DNA from: Nitrososphaerota archaeon | GTDB taxonomy: Archaea; Thermoproteota; Nitrososphaeria; Nitrososphaerales; JACPRH01 | NCBI GenBank assembly: GCA_023379805.1 | Contig: JAMCPI010000012.1 | Location: 159,777 to 223,776, forward strand | DNA length: 64,000 nucleotides | Reading direction: 5' to 3' | Shown here: piece after piece, positions 48,697 to 59,000 of the stretch | Position numbering within the stretch: the first letter of the stretch is position 1 | Layout of the letters: every line of letters begins with the position of its first letter | Made by a program: the position numbers and the translations under genes | The notes under the pieces: model-generated | Databases searched by the model: none | Seen by the model: only the letters and a program-made list of their open reading frames with translations | Told to the model about the DNA's origin: nothing

Positions 48697-50121
48697 TCAG
48701 GATTCAATTTTATAACGAATAATTTTATTGTGGAACTCCCCTGGGCTTAGCGCACACAACCAGTCGTGAACTCGTTGTCGATACTCAACGGCAATTTTTG
48801 CGGCAATCTCCAGAGCTTCGGAGTTGTTACTGTCGTGAGGACTGAGGAGTTTTAGAAGTCCACCGCAGACTCGCTGGATCGCCTTCTGATCTCTGATTGT
48901 TACCTCCCCGTCTTCAGCGCTAAGAACTATTCGTTTTGATAGATGATATCCAAAATGCTCTTTCCGGAGTTCATGCATTACTTCGCAGAAGTAGTCCGTG
49001 ATGAGACCATAACCGTTACAAAGATGCACATCGCTTTGTTTTACTTTAGGCATTTCCCACCCTGGTATTATTCCGTGAATTCTATCGATAAATGCCGAGT
49101 CATTCATGCAGTCTGGCATAACCGTAGAAAAATCTTCTGCCGGCAAACTTTTTTCCACTTCGATATTCCCCTGAAACATCAGGCTGCAATTGCTGCGAGA
49201 CCGTTTTAACTGTCCTCTCTCGAATTCGCCGCTTTCCATGTAGTCTTTGAATTTGCCCATTATCTCATCAGGGTTCTTGAAATCAATTCGACTGACTTCG
49301 TCAAAAACTACCAGATCGCGCACTCCCAAGTCGCCCAAAGTTTTGAAGGTGCCATGATAGAAAAGTACGGCCGGGCTTACCTGACCGCCACTATAAAGTC
49401 TAACATACCAGCTGACATTCTTAAAGAGAAAACTCTTTCCCGTTGCTCTCGGACCGAATTCAATCATATTTACATTGTTTTCGACCAAGGGGATAAGCCG
49501 GCTAATGTATAGGATCTTCGTCCGTTCTGTATATGCATCTGGGTTCATTCCCAAAGTCTGCATGAGAACATCTATCCATTCTTCAAGGGTAAATTCTTCA
49601 CGTCGCTTTTTGTAATCTTTAATGTTTATTTCGCCATATTGCAGAGGATTAAATTCGGTTATCAGTATAGGAGTCTGTAGAGATTCATCGTCAAGAACAT
49701 TCTTCTGATATGTGAGCTTCGCAGTGCCCCACATACCTGTTTCGAGAAGATCTTTATTCGCCATCAAAATGTTGGGCATTATCATTGCGTCCCGTACGCC
49801 CAAGCTTGGTATCTCTACTTTGGTGATGCCTTCTTTCGGATCTACTCTAACCTTGAATTCATCGAAGAGTGTGTACTCGTTCTTGGTTGTAATCTCGTAG
49901 AGCACTCTGTCTTTGTCTTTAGGTTCAGGATAATACTGCCTGATGAAGTTGGTGAGGGTGGTTGTTGCACCAGAATCCTCGTTTTCCCCAATCAATTCTT
50001 TCACCGCGTATTCGGAAATGAATTTGGGGAGACGATCAAGCTGTTGGCACCTGGAGAGACGTTTGTTTACAACTTCGTTCATAAACACTTTTTTCAACTT
50101 ATTGTCTAGTTGCTCAGTCAT
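48697..50121 (-). CDS. brxL: BrxL-like AAA+ ATPase (compact form)
   Basis: A 474-residue protein of the BREX-associated BrxL family. Landmarks are LTNFIRQYYPEPKDKDRVLYEI, VPSLGVRD-like IPSLGVRDAMI, the P-loop EFGPRATGKSF (G223-S230) and Walker B VVFDEVSRIDF (D274, E275). FMESGEFxRG-type YMESGEFERGQLKRSRSNCSLMFQGNIEV follows. BrxL in E. coli-type BREX has a further Lon-like C-terminal domain; this compact form lacks it. BrxL forms hexameric rings that bind DNA and are required for phage restriction. It is the last gene of a four-gene reverse-strand operon (nuclease, wHTH, P-loop ATPase, BrxL). No pglX, pglZ, brxA or brxB is visible, so this is not a classical BREX locus. Confidence 0.85.
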   Translation of the reverse strand: MTEQLDNKLKKVFMNEVVNKRLSRCQQLDRLPKFISEYAVKELIGENEDSGATTTLTNFIRQYYPEPKDKDRVLYEITTKNEYTLFDEFKVRVDPKEGITKVEIPSLGVRDAMIMPNILMANKDLLETGMWGTAKLTYQKNVLDDESLQTPILITEFNPLQYGEINIKDYKKRREEFTLEEWIDVLMQTLGMNPDAYTERTKILYISRLIPLVENNVNMIEFGPRATGKSFLFKNVSWYVRLYSGGQVSPAVLFYHGTFKTLGDLGVRDLVVFDEVSRIDFKNPDEIMGKFKDYMESGEFERGQLKRSRSNCSLMFQGNIEVEKSLPAEDFSTVMPDCMNDSAFIDRIHGIIPGWEMPKVKQSDVHLCNGYGLITDYFCEVMHELRKEHFGYHLSKRIVLSAEDGEVTIRDQKAIQRVCGGLLKLLSPHDSNNSEALEIAAKIAVEYRQRVHDWLCALSPGEFHNKIIRYKIES

Positions 50122-50133
50122 ATCAATATCTGC

Positions 50134-51432
50134 TCAATTACCTTCTGACCGCTTGAAATCCTTGATTAACTTACCAATACCTCTGCTAGAATCCTCATTT
50201 ACAGTAACCTTGCCTTTATGTTTGTTAAAACCATCAATAGTTTGCTGGTTTATTTCTCTTCCTAATATATCGAGAGGATGGTTTTTTGCGTACTCAAAAG
50301 TCAGTTCTAGATGTCCATTACTGGCGCCGAAGTCCAACGCGTTGTGGATTTGTTGCAGAAATCCTCTGATTAAACCGCGGTTTAGATAGCAAATAAACTC
50401 TAGAAGCTCAGGCTCTATCGGGAATGTTGGATACGGTGGCTCACTAACTCTAAAGCGCCGAAAATACGCTTCAGCTAGCGAAATTGCGGAATCACCTTTT
50501 GAATCCAACACCATGACATCGATTCTGTGGACTGCATCTAACGGAGCTACACCTGTCATATCTTGGGCCGCTGGAACTCTCAAACTCATCTCCGAATTTG
50601 GATGTAACGTTACAAAAATAGTGGATGTCCCAGAAGAAACCCTGATGATGCTCTTCATTTCAAGAGCAAACTTGTTCATACTTGCCTTTGTAGTTCCCAT
50701 TATCATATCTTCAAATTGATCCAGAAAAATATAGTGCCGTTTGTACCCAAAAGCATTAAGAAGCCGGGAGCAGACATCATATAAATTAATGTTATCGATA
50801 GATTTACCCTTGACAGTCTCCAAGAAATTAGCGGGCACGGAAAGATAGTCTCGTGCTACTGTTGCAATCCCTGACTCGTTCATCTTCAAATTTACAGCTG
50901 CCCAGTTAGCAAATAAGGCAGCCGTTTTTTCAGTATCTCGGGTATGTGTGTAAAGGCTCAGAGGAAGTTTCTTAGGTAGATTTGGATTATCTCTAAAAAG
51001 AGTTTCAACAGCATCAGGAGCAAGAAGAATATCATTCTGCGCTTTGCTAAAAGCAATGAATGCTGATTTAAACGCGTTCCACAAGTAACCGCGAAGGTGC
51101 CATTGTTCAATAATCCTCCGAATAGCTTCTTTTGGTTTGTCCTTTTCACAGCACCTAATATATGCACAAGTGCAGTCCGTAGAATTTTTGAGGTGTCTCA
51201 GATGGTTAATCATGATTGCGGATTTTCCGATCCCTCTGTCGAATTCAATGCCTGCGAGATAAACTACATTGATGCCTTGGTCTGTCTTCTTTCCAAGACT
51301 TTCGATTTCTTTTCTGAATATCGCTTCGTTGAAAATCTCGCCGTTCACCCTAATATCTTCACTCAGAGGATCAATTACCGCAGTTTCTGGAAAAGGGTTG
51401 TCTCTTAGATAATATTTCGAAAAGTCGTTCAT
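50134..51432 (-). CDS. P-loop ATPase of the BrxL operon
   Basis: A 432-residue ATPase with a Walker A-like LAGIEFDRGIGKSAIM (K70, S71) and Walker B YIFLDQFEDMI (D238, followed by E241 and D242). Sensor-like TIFVTLHPNSE follows. The N-terminus YYLRDNPFPETAVIDP recalls ORC/Cdc6-like or BrxC/DndB-neighbourhood ATPases of defence loci, and the ending is charged. The substrate is unknown; it may couple DNA recognition to the BrxL ring. It lies 12 bases upstream of brxL and 6 bases after the wHTH-like gene, so all are co-transcribed. It is much shorter than BrxC of classical BREX. Confidence 0.75.
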   Translation of the reverse strand: MNDFSKYYLRDNPFPETAVIDPLSEDIRVNGEIFNEAIFRKEIESLGKKTDQGINVVYLAGIEFDRGIGKSAIMINHLRHLKNSTDCTCAYIRCCEKDKPKEAIRRIIEQWHLRGYLWNAFKSAFIAFSKAQNDILLAPDAVETLFRDNPNLPKKLPLSLYTHTRDTEKTAALFANWAAVNLKMNESGIATVARDYLSVPANFLETVKGKSIDNINLYDVCSRLLNAFGYKRHYIFLDQFEDMIMGTTKASMNKFALEMKSIIRVSSGTSTIFVTLHPNSEMSLRVPAAQDMTGVAPLDAVHRIDVMVLDSKGDSAISLAEAYFRRFRVSEPPYPTFPIEPELLEFICYLNRGLIRGFLQQIHNALDFGASNGHLELTFEYAKNHPLDILGREINQQTIDGFNKHKGKVTVNEDSSRGIGKLIKDFKRSEGN

Positions 51433-51438
51433 TGTGCT

Positions 51439-52416
51439 TCAGCGCCTCACAATTTTAAGATAAACAACATACCTGTCCCATTCATTTTTGGGCGGCAGAC
51501 TCTTCAGCATACTAGCAGAGTCTTTCTCGTATTGAAGTACACCTTCAGACCAGATAACTTGAAGAAGCGCATCCGCGTTCACCATATTCATAACCTCCTG
51601 ATCAAATTGGTCGTCCCGCAGCTTCAAGATAGCACATACTTGTTCACGAACTGAAGAATAGAAAACGGGTGAGCCAGGAACTCCATCTGCCAGTGCCAAG
51701 TAAACCTCCCAAAGAACCTCTCTGAAACGAGTTCTATCGATATCAAAAGGCTCTGCAAAGAGCCAATCCTCTCCACTATGTATTTTCACTAGGTACCATT
51801 CAGGTTCTTGCGTCTTAATCTGTGAAACCATGTAGATATGTTGTCTTCTTTCTAACCCTGCTCCTTTAACATACCAATTTATCAGCCCCAGACTTGTCCC
51901 GAGATCTCTTACAGTGTCGAAATACATTTGCCCAGTAGAAAACCCATATTTTTCTGACTCGGGTTTAAACTCAGGTCTATCCTTTATAGGTAGAATCGCT
52001 TCATCTCCCTGAAGACGAACCAGCGACAATATGATGGCACTCAAGTGAGGATATACTTCGGAGAAAGATTCAGCGAACATACGTCTGCGGATAAAATTGT
52101 CAGAGTCTAAATACAATTTTCCCACTTCAGATAACTTGTATCCTGATTCAACTTTTTTAACAAATCCGAAGTCACAAGAAAGTCTTATGCAAGACCTTAA
52201 CAACTTATTTGCCTGAGTAATGTCTTTCCGATGTGGTTTTCCTCGCCCGAGCGCAATATCCTTCTCGATTTCGAAGGCCTTTTTTTGCTCACCTAATGCT
52301 GCGCTTAGATCCTTACGTTCTAGCCCATCTCTCACTCCTTTCAAGAAAACTTCTAGATATTCTAAACGTCGAACCATAGGTATAGCCTTCAAATAGACTA
52401 CATCAGTTGTGGTCAT
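51439..52416 (-). CDS. Winged-helix-like protein of the BrxL operon
   Basis: A 325-residue protein I cannot assign to a named family. Residues about 70-110 (DITQANKLLRSCIRLSCDFGFVKKVESGYKLSEVGKLYL) look like a winged helix, with the recognition helix followed by a YKLSEVG wing as in archaeal HTH proteins. A second similar element occurs near FYSSVREQVCAILKLRDDQFDQEVMNMV. It could be the specificity or DNA-sensing subunit of the operon; that is inference. It overlaps the nuclease gene by 14 bases and ends 6 bases before the ATPase gene. Confidence 0.7.
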   Translation of the reverse strand: MTTTDVVYLKAIPMVRRLEYLEVFLKGVRDGLERKDLSAALGEQKKAFEIEKDIALGRGKPHRKDITQANKLLRSCIRLSCDFGFVKKVESGYKLSEVGKLYLDSDNFIRRRMFAESFSEVYPHLSAIILSLVRLQGDEAILPIKDRPEFKPESEKYGFSTGQMYFDTVRDLGTSLGLINWYVKGAGLERRQHIYMVSQIKTQEPEWYLVKIHSGEDWLFAEPFDIDRTRFREVLWEVYLALADGVPGSPVFYSSVREQVCAILKLRDDQFDQEVMNMVNADALLQVIWSEGVLQYEKDSASMLKSLPPKNEWDRYVVYLKIVRR

Positions 52417-53032
52417 CTTTCCATCTCCTGCATAAAAAACGATACTCTTCTAGGAGTTTCGGTGCCCACTGCGCCACATCATGCCTTTGAGAAAGATCCC
52501 ACATCTTCTCCAGTATTCCTTGTAAAGCAGTAACCAAATACTCATCATTACAGTTCTTCATCATATATTCAGGTGGAGGAGAATCTGGATCCACAATTCT
52601 GATCCCGTACGCTAAGCCATAACGCCAAGCGCTATCTGCAACTGGGACAGTTGACAGGAAAAAACCTCTAAACGAAAGGCCTTCTTCCGGCTTGAGTGCA
52701 TGAACGTAATCCAGTATTTTTGCGTTAAATGTGTACAGATACTCCTTGGCTGCTTCTTGTGTGTTCTTGCATTCGACCACAAAGATATCCCTGCCTTGTT
52801 TGAACGAAGAGTCGAATTGGTGGATATTTCCTGATCGCGTTGGACGGTTCAATGTCATCCTCGGGGGATTAGCATCGAAACCTGCGTCTCGGGCAAAGTG
52901 ATAAATCTGTTCAGCCGTTTCATCCTCAAATCTGTGCCCAGCGGCAATTCTGTTTCCACCTTTTTCATGAATTTTAGAGATGCAGAGATCGTAGAGTCTG
53001 CACAAAAGCAGATTAGTGGAGGTTTCAGCCAT
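52403..53032 (-). CDS. PD-(D/E)xK restriction endonuclease-like protein
   Basis: About 209 residues from ATG 53032 (TTG 53050 gives six more). The nuclease core is QFDSSFKQGRDIFVVECKN, with the D and the E-C-K of a PD-(D/E)xK site separated by 12 residues. An upstream glutamate lies in GHRFEDETAEQIYHFARDAGF, as in Mrr and NERD-like nucleases. It probably cleaves DNA as the effector of this operon. It is the first gene of the reverse-strand operon and diverges from the SMC unit. The 70 bases between them would hold both promoters. Confidence 0.8.
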   Translation of the reverse strand: MAETSTNLLLCRLYDLCISKIHEKGGNRIAAGHRFEDETAEQIYHFARDAGFDANPPRMTLNRPTRSGNIHQFDSSFKQGRDIFVVECKNTQEAAKEYLYTFNAKILDYVHALKPEEGLSFRGFFLSTVPVADSAWRYGLAYGIRIVDPDSPPPEYMMKNCNDEYLVTALQGILEKMWDLSQRHDVAQWAPKLLEEYRFLCRRWKDDHN

Positions 53033-53121
53033 CAAATCCAACAAACTCAAGAATATTGAATAGATAAGCTTTTTTACTAGAACAGTTCAAACCGTCTCTA
53101 AACTATCAAGGAAGGATATTT

Positions 53122-53277
53122 TTGGCTGAAAACGCTTTCGAATCTTTTGTAAAGAAAAAATTACCTCGAGAAGACGACAAACGACTTTTCGAGGAGTTAT
53201 ACAGAGTTTACCAGAGAGATGGTAAAGAGGCACCAACCAAATACCTCAAAGAGTTAATTGCGAAGTTGGAGGAATGA
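53122..53277 (+). CDS. Small protein upstream of the SMC-like ATPase
   Basis: A 51-residue reading frame from TTG 53122, reading LAENAFESFVKKKLPREDD, then KRLFEELYRVYQRDGKEAP, then TKYLKELIAKLEE. It ends in a stop that overlaps the ATG of the SMC-like gene (ATGA), with GGAGG in its last codons serving as that gene's ribosome-binding site. The amphipathic charged helices and the coupling argue that it is translated. It may be a regulatory or partner subunit of the SMC-like protein. It is too short for confident recognition. Confidence 0.6.
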   Translation: MAENAFESFVKKKLPREDDKRLFEELYRVYQRDGKEAPTKYLKELIAKLEE

Positions 53278-55760
53278 GTGTGCCTTACAAAATAAAAGCT
53301 GTTAACCTTCAAGGTATACGAGGCTTCAACAAAGCCGCGGCGTTGACTTTTGGTGAAGGAGTTACCATTCTATACGGTGAGAATGGAACCGGGAAAAGCA
53401 GCTTGTTACAATCAATCGAATGGGCAATAACAGGAGAAGTACCTTTCATGAGGGGCGGAGATTTTGCCCGAGAAGATGCGATTGTGAACCTGTTTAACAA
53501 ATCCCAGAAAGCCCTTGTCGAAATAAGTCTAGATGATCAGAGCGATTCGCTTACCTTCTCTCGAACTAGGAAAATGAGCGCTAGAACCGCCTCAGGCAAA
53601 CAACCTCTTGAACTCAAATTAGGCGGTAAGACCTTCAAAAATGAGGAAGCTGAGACCGAGCTTCAAAGAGTGCTTGCAATAAATTTGCAAGGCTTCTCTC
53701 AAAGCAAATACCTCCACCAAGAAACAATCCGAGAGATACTTCACGCCAAACCTGAGGAACGTAGCCAAGCAATAGACAAGTTATTGGGAACTTTTGAAAT
53801 TCGAGAGTTTGTCAAAACAATTGACGTTGAAAGAAGAATAAAAGAATCTGTTTCATCTATCCAAGAGACGCTGGAAAGCCTCAAACGAGACAAAATTCAG
53901 TTTCTGCTGAATCTGAAGAGAAGCCTCGAAAAGACAAAAGCAAACCTCCTAAGCAAGGGATACAGCGAGCAAGATCTAACTGTCTCCGCAATTCATGGAA
54001 AATTGAAGCAATCAAAGGATAAGGTTGAAGTGCTAAACAACAAGTATGGAGCGAAGTCGTCTGGGCTCGTGACAATTCAACCAGACGTTTCATCTTTAAC
54101 AGAATCTCAAAGGATTCTACTCAACCATCTCAACAGTATCGATAGAGCAAGGCTGGAGTCAGTAAACAAGATCGCTAGCCAAAAAACTATCATGAACTCA
54201 AACGCGACGCGTTATGAAGAGGTATACAATCAGCTTCAAGAAATAAAGCAGACTAATGCTCAAGCCCTCTCAGAAAAGATTAAGGAGATAGATCAAGAAA
54301 TCAGAACGATAGATGCCTCGATCAAGGATGTAAATCAGAAACTTGCTACTCTTCCCAATAAGCGAAGCGCCTACGAGACCTACAGTACAAGACTTGCGGA
54401 TGAAACAGGCAAACTGAACGCAATTAGATTGAACTATGGTACTGTAGATGAGATTGATCAGAAGATTAAAAGAAGCCAGGACGAAATTACGGGCATCAAG
54501 AATGATCTCGATAAGCTTTCAGGTCAACAGAATCTTCTGACAATGGCAATTGAGCACTTAGAATCCACCAAAACTTCGGAATGTCCAGTCTGCTCACGAA
54601 GTATCGTTAACGAAGAATTGACGAAGGCGCTCAAGACAAAAGTCAGTGACGATATCGTGGCGTCAATCAGAAAACTCCGGGAATCCGAGAAAACAAATAC
54701 CGCAAACATACGCACCTTGCAAGAGAAATTAGAGGAAAGTAATCGGCTCTCGAAAACAATCAGTGAACTGGAAAAAGCCTTGGCTAAAGCGGCTGAACAG
54801 CTTCGCATACTAATTCCAAACTTCGAAGAGATAGATCTCGATGGAAAAATGAGAGAATGGGAAATTGAAGTAACAGACCTCTCAGAAAAAGAATCTGAGC
54901 TTAGCACAGAGCAAAGTAGACTTGGCGGTGTTTTGAGCCGCCTTTCCCAACTCAATAATGAGGTTGGAAGGCTCCAAGATGAACTTCAGAAAGCTACATC
55001 ATCATCAACCGAAGGCCCAGATTTGCTAAAAAGAGTTGAGGAAACGACCAGAGTCTTTGACGAACAAATCGCTGGCTACAGCGACTCATCGGATGTGGAC
55101 TCGTTAAGAAAAGACCTATCCGATCTTGTTGATGCCCTTAATTATTTGAGGGACGAAGCGCAGATAATAGCCGCAGAGAAGGATCTTCCAACAGTCGAAA
55201 ACCAGATAAAAGGCTTAGAAGAGAGAAGCAAGCAGCTTCAGGGCTTATCTAACTCTCTCCAATCCATAAAGCAGATAGCAATCCAATATGAAAAGGAAGC
55301 AGCTGTATCTCAGCTTAAGCGCCTTGAAGATGATATAAACAGTTACTATTCCCAGATTCTTGGTCATCCTTACTTCAAACGAATCAAGATAGACATCGAG
55401 AAAGAGGATCCGCTTATTTTCTCCATAAGAGCCGCCAGCACACAAGAGGATACATACATCCCAACTCGTTTCAGCACTGCTCAACTCAACGCCGTAGCCC
55501 TCTCCATATTCATGTCCTATAACAGTGAGCAAGCCGGCAATCTGCCAATAATGATCCTCGACGACCCGACACAAAACATGGACAAGTCACACAAAGAAGC
55601 ATTCGCAAAGCTCATTGCAACGCTATCCAAACAAAACCAAGTAATAATCGCCACGGAGGATACCGATACCCGAACACTTTTGGAAAAATATTGCCCAAGC
55701 GTTATGACATACGAATTTGGAGACTGGACCAAGGAAGGAGCAGACATTAAAGCGGCGTAA
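53274..55760 (+). CDS. SMC/Rad50-like ATPase with zinc hook
   Basis: An 828-residue ABC-type ATPase. Walker A GENGTGKSSLLQSIEWAITGE is near residues 33-53, long coiled coils run on both sides, and a CPVC zinc hook sits at residues 437-440. Q-loop-like SKYLHQETIREIL lies near 140. The C-terminal ATP site has STAQLNAVALSIFMSYN (signature) and LPIMILDDPTQNMDKSHKEAFAKLI (Walker B and D-loop). It is smaller than Rad50 and has no Mre11 partner here. Related hook ATPases act in defence systems such as Lamassu-type and in DNA-end sensing. It is divergent from the BrxL operon and preceded by a coupled small gene. A defence role is inferred from context. Confidence 0.88.
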   Translation: MSVPYKIKAVNLQGIRGFNKAAALTFGEGVTILYGENGTGKSSLLQSIEWAITGEVPFMRGGDFAREDAIVNLFNKSQKALVEISLDDQSDSLTFSRTRKMSARTASGKQPLELKLGGKTFKNEEAETELQRVLAINLQGFSQSKYLHQETIREILHAKPEERSQAIDKLLGTFEIREFVKTIDVERRIKESVSSIQETLESLKRDKIQFLLNLKRSLEKTKANLLSKGYSEQDLTVSAIHGKLKQSKDKVEVLNNKYGAKSSGLVTIQPDVSSLTESQRILLNHLNSIDRARLESVNKIASQKTIMNSNATRYEEVYNQLQEIKQTNAQALSEKIKEIDQEIRTIDASIKDVNQKLATLPNKRSAYETYSTRLADETGKLNAIRLNYGTVDEIDQKIKRSQDEITGIKNDLDKLSGQQNLLTMAIEHLESTKTSECPVCSRSIVNEELTKALKTKVSDDIVASIRKLRESEKTNTANIRTLQEKLEESNRLSKTISELEKALAKAAEQLRILIPNFEEIDLDGKMREWEIEVTDLSEKESELSTEQSRLGGVLSRLSQLNNEVGRLQDELQKATSSSTEGPDLLKRVEETTRVFDEQIAGYSDSSDVDSLRKDLSDLVDALNYLRDEAQIIAAEKDLPTVENQIKGLEERSKQLQGLSNSLQSIKQIAIQYEKEAAVSQLKRLEDDINSYYSQILGHPYFKRIKIDIEKEDPLIFSIRAASTQEDTYIPTRFSTAQLNAVALSIFMSYNSEQAGNLPIMILDDPTQNMDKSHKEAFAKLIATLSKQNQVIIATEDTDTRTLLEKYCPSVMTYEFGDWTKEGADIKAA

Positions 55761-56032
55761 AAACAAGTTCCATTGATGGAGAACAGTCATCGAGTAAGTA
55801 AAAATCATTGTTAAGAGAAACACTGAAAACATTTGTCCAGTGTAGCGCTTGACAACGGCGCAGAACAGAAATCTTCTCCCAATCTCTAAAGATCCTGTTT
55901 ATCGCCTAACAAACCGACAACGTATATAGAATGTAATTAGAATGTAATGATAATAACTGTTCCTCTGCTAATCTGGGTTCCGCCTAGTTAAGGTGTATTT
56001 TAGCTGTTTGACGCTTTTTGTCGATTAAATAA

Positions 56033-59000
56033 CTAGTCGACAAAATCAGACAGCGTCGACTCAGTCGAAACGGACCTTGGAATAACCGCTCCCCCATATT
56101 CATCTAGTGTTTGGTCAATCTTTTCCGATAATTCGATGAGGCGAGCAATACAAACTATCATTCTCTGGTAAAACATCATCTCGTCATAGGATAGATGCTC
56201 GCCTCTACGCTCCTTGAGCCATTCCCAACAAACTTGTCGACCTCCAAGTTGATACTCCCAAATCGAGTCAGAAATACCTTCGAAGTATTGCGTTTTATTG
56301 ATGAAGACTCGCTGAGTATCCTTCTCATAGATTGGAAACCTCGATTCCACTATATTGGGGCCCTCCACTGGGAATTTTGTGATCAGCAGAGAAATTGCTC
56401 CTGTGTTCAGTGTTAGAGCATCTACAAGTTGATTTCCTAGGCTCTTTAGCTTTGTAAAACATTCATAGTTTGCTGTTATCGGAATCTTAGGGTAGTTCCT
56501 TCTAAGAAGCTCGGAATACTTTGTCCTGTAATTGTTGGAGAACATAGTGGCAACTACATAACAAAGAATTGAGAATGGATCTATTTTCTCAGCGTCAGGT
56601 TTTTCACTCCAGTTCCTATTTATTGCCTTACAAAATTGTTCTCTGAATGTGGTGCCAATATTAGGGACTAAATCCTTTTTCGCGTTGTATACAAACAGAG
56701 GAAAGACTTGTACTATCCCTTTGTTACTTCTAAAACATCGGTTATCGACCGGGTATTGAGTGACTGTCGAATAGGAGTATGGTACGTCGTCCTGTGCAAC
56801 CTGTCTCATACTTACCAACGCAAAGTTACCCTTTGCTAGTAATGGATCAGATATGTCTGGTCTTGTCCTTTCTAAAAGATCCTTAGAGAAGAAGATGTAT
56901 CTTTCATCAAAAGGTCGGTATAGACACTTAGCAAACCGTGTTTTCCAAGATGAGTCAGATCTAAGCTTTTTCCTCGCATCAGACAGATGCCAATCTTTAG
57001 TGTCTTGGATATTGTATTTCTGTTTCAGCTCCTCATCATCTATACTAGAATCCAATAGTTGACTAATTCTCTCTTCAAGTCTACCTAGATTCGTGTCAAT
57101 TACTAAATTATCCCTCGACGTGACGAATCCTACGTTGTTCCTCGGGAATATTTCTGGCAAGGAGTATCCCTGATTAAACTCTGAGTCCATAGTCCTATCG
57201 ACTGGAACAAAGTAGTAGTCAGGTGTTTCAGGCTGGAGTTTAGTCCACTCAGTACTTAATACAGTATTTGTTTTGAGATAAGAATACTTACTATCTCTGT
57301 CACCCCATAATTCTGCATAAGAAACTGTTGCGGGTGATTTGTGTTCGGGGCACTTCTCGAGGATCACGATGGCGACGCCTTGTCTTATATCAAATACATT
57401 CTCGTCTTTCCGGCCATCAGGAGCTGTAGTGCGACGATTCTTGTTTCCATTCAAGTTTAAGACGTAGATATCAGTGAAATGATCAATCAGGTTCTTTCTC
57501 ATTGCACGAAAAGTAGGGTTATCCAGATAAGCATGGTTTGTTATGAATGCAACTATTCCCTGTCCTGTTTGTTCAATCCGCCATTGACCGAATCTGATGA
57601 ATTTGACATAGTCATCCTGTAACCATTTAATGTTCTTCTCCTCTATGTCTTTACCATCTATTAATCTGTAATCATGTATTAGGTTCCTAATCCACGTACC
57701 TTTGTTAGATGAATGCCCAGAATAAGGCGGATTACCAAAAACGACCAAGATAGGTTTCTCTCGCTTAACAGCGGCAGCTGCATTTGCTTCATCACTTAGC
57801 CACTTTGCAAATATGACTTCGGATTTCTTCAACCCCTCTTCGAGGCTATTAGTGAGGTATACACCTAATCGTTGCTCCTTGTTGAATGTGTATCCTAAAT
57901 CCTGCAATTCCAAGCTCAGCTTTAAATGCGCTATCGCATAAGGCGTCATTAAAATCTCGAATCCAAATAAACGCTCGAGTAAATTTGCAACGTAATCTTT
58001 CCACAAACCTTCTTGTCCAGCCAAGCGATCATGTGTAAGTTTGATCAAGAAGTAAAGGAAAGTTCCAGTACCGCAGGCTGGATCTAGGACAAGCGTAGTA
58101 GGATCCGCCAAGCCATCTGGTCTTGCGAAATCCTTTTTGAGAACATCGTCTACTGACTTTACTATATATTCCACAACTGGTGTTGGGGTATAATATATGC
58201 CCCGTTTCTCCCTGAGGGTGGGGTCATACACGGAAAGAAAGGTCTCATAGAAGTGAACTACAGGATCCTCCTTTCCACTTGATTTTCCGAAGTCCTTGAG
58301 AATTGACTCCATGTCGCTTCTGGCCAATAAGTCCACAATGTCATCCACAATCCAAGCATATCTGATATTCAGGTCCGGCCCGGCTATCTGGGTGAATAAC
58401 TTTCGAAGGAACGGGTTTGTCTTCGGGAGGAAATATGCGGCTTTCTCACGGGTGAATTCCTCAGCATTTGTGCAGTAACATCTTGCGGCAAATAATCCAT
58501 AAGTGATTGTCTGTGCATACATATCAGCAAATTGAGCTGGAGTAAGATCAGGCACCAGTATATCGCGGATCGATGAAAGATGGCTATGCAACTCTTCATC
58601 TTTATCTTCATCTTCGGCTGCATATGCGCTAGCAATAGATGTTTGCAACGTCTTTGCGAGATTGGCTAACCGACTAGCAAGTTCTTTGGAGTCCTTAACA
58701 GTTCTAACGTTGGTATTAAGAAAATCTAGGAGGATGTTCTTAAGTTCAATCAGCCCTTCGTTAGACACCTCTATTTTATTGTCATTTGTGACACTTGCAA
58801 TGCAGACCACCGGTTCTCTGAGCACGCCGTTTAGGAACCAGCGAAACTCAAGATAATTTGTCAGTATTAAGTTAGAAAGCGAATTACGGTAACGCTCAAT
58901 TTGTTCGGATTCTTGTGTTTCATCAAGTTGAGTCCAGATATCTTTGGCTTCGATATAACCCCAAGGAGATTGCCCGTGCGTTATAATGAAGTCGGGTGCG

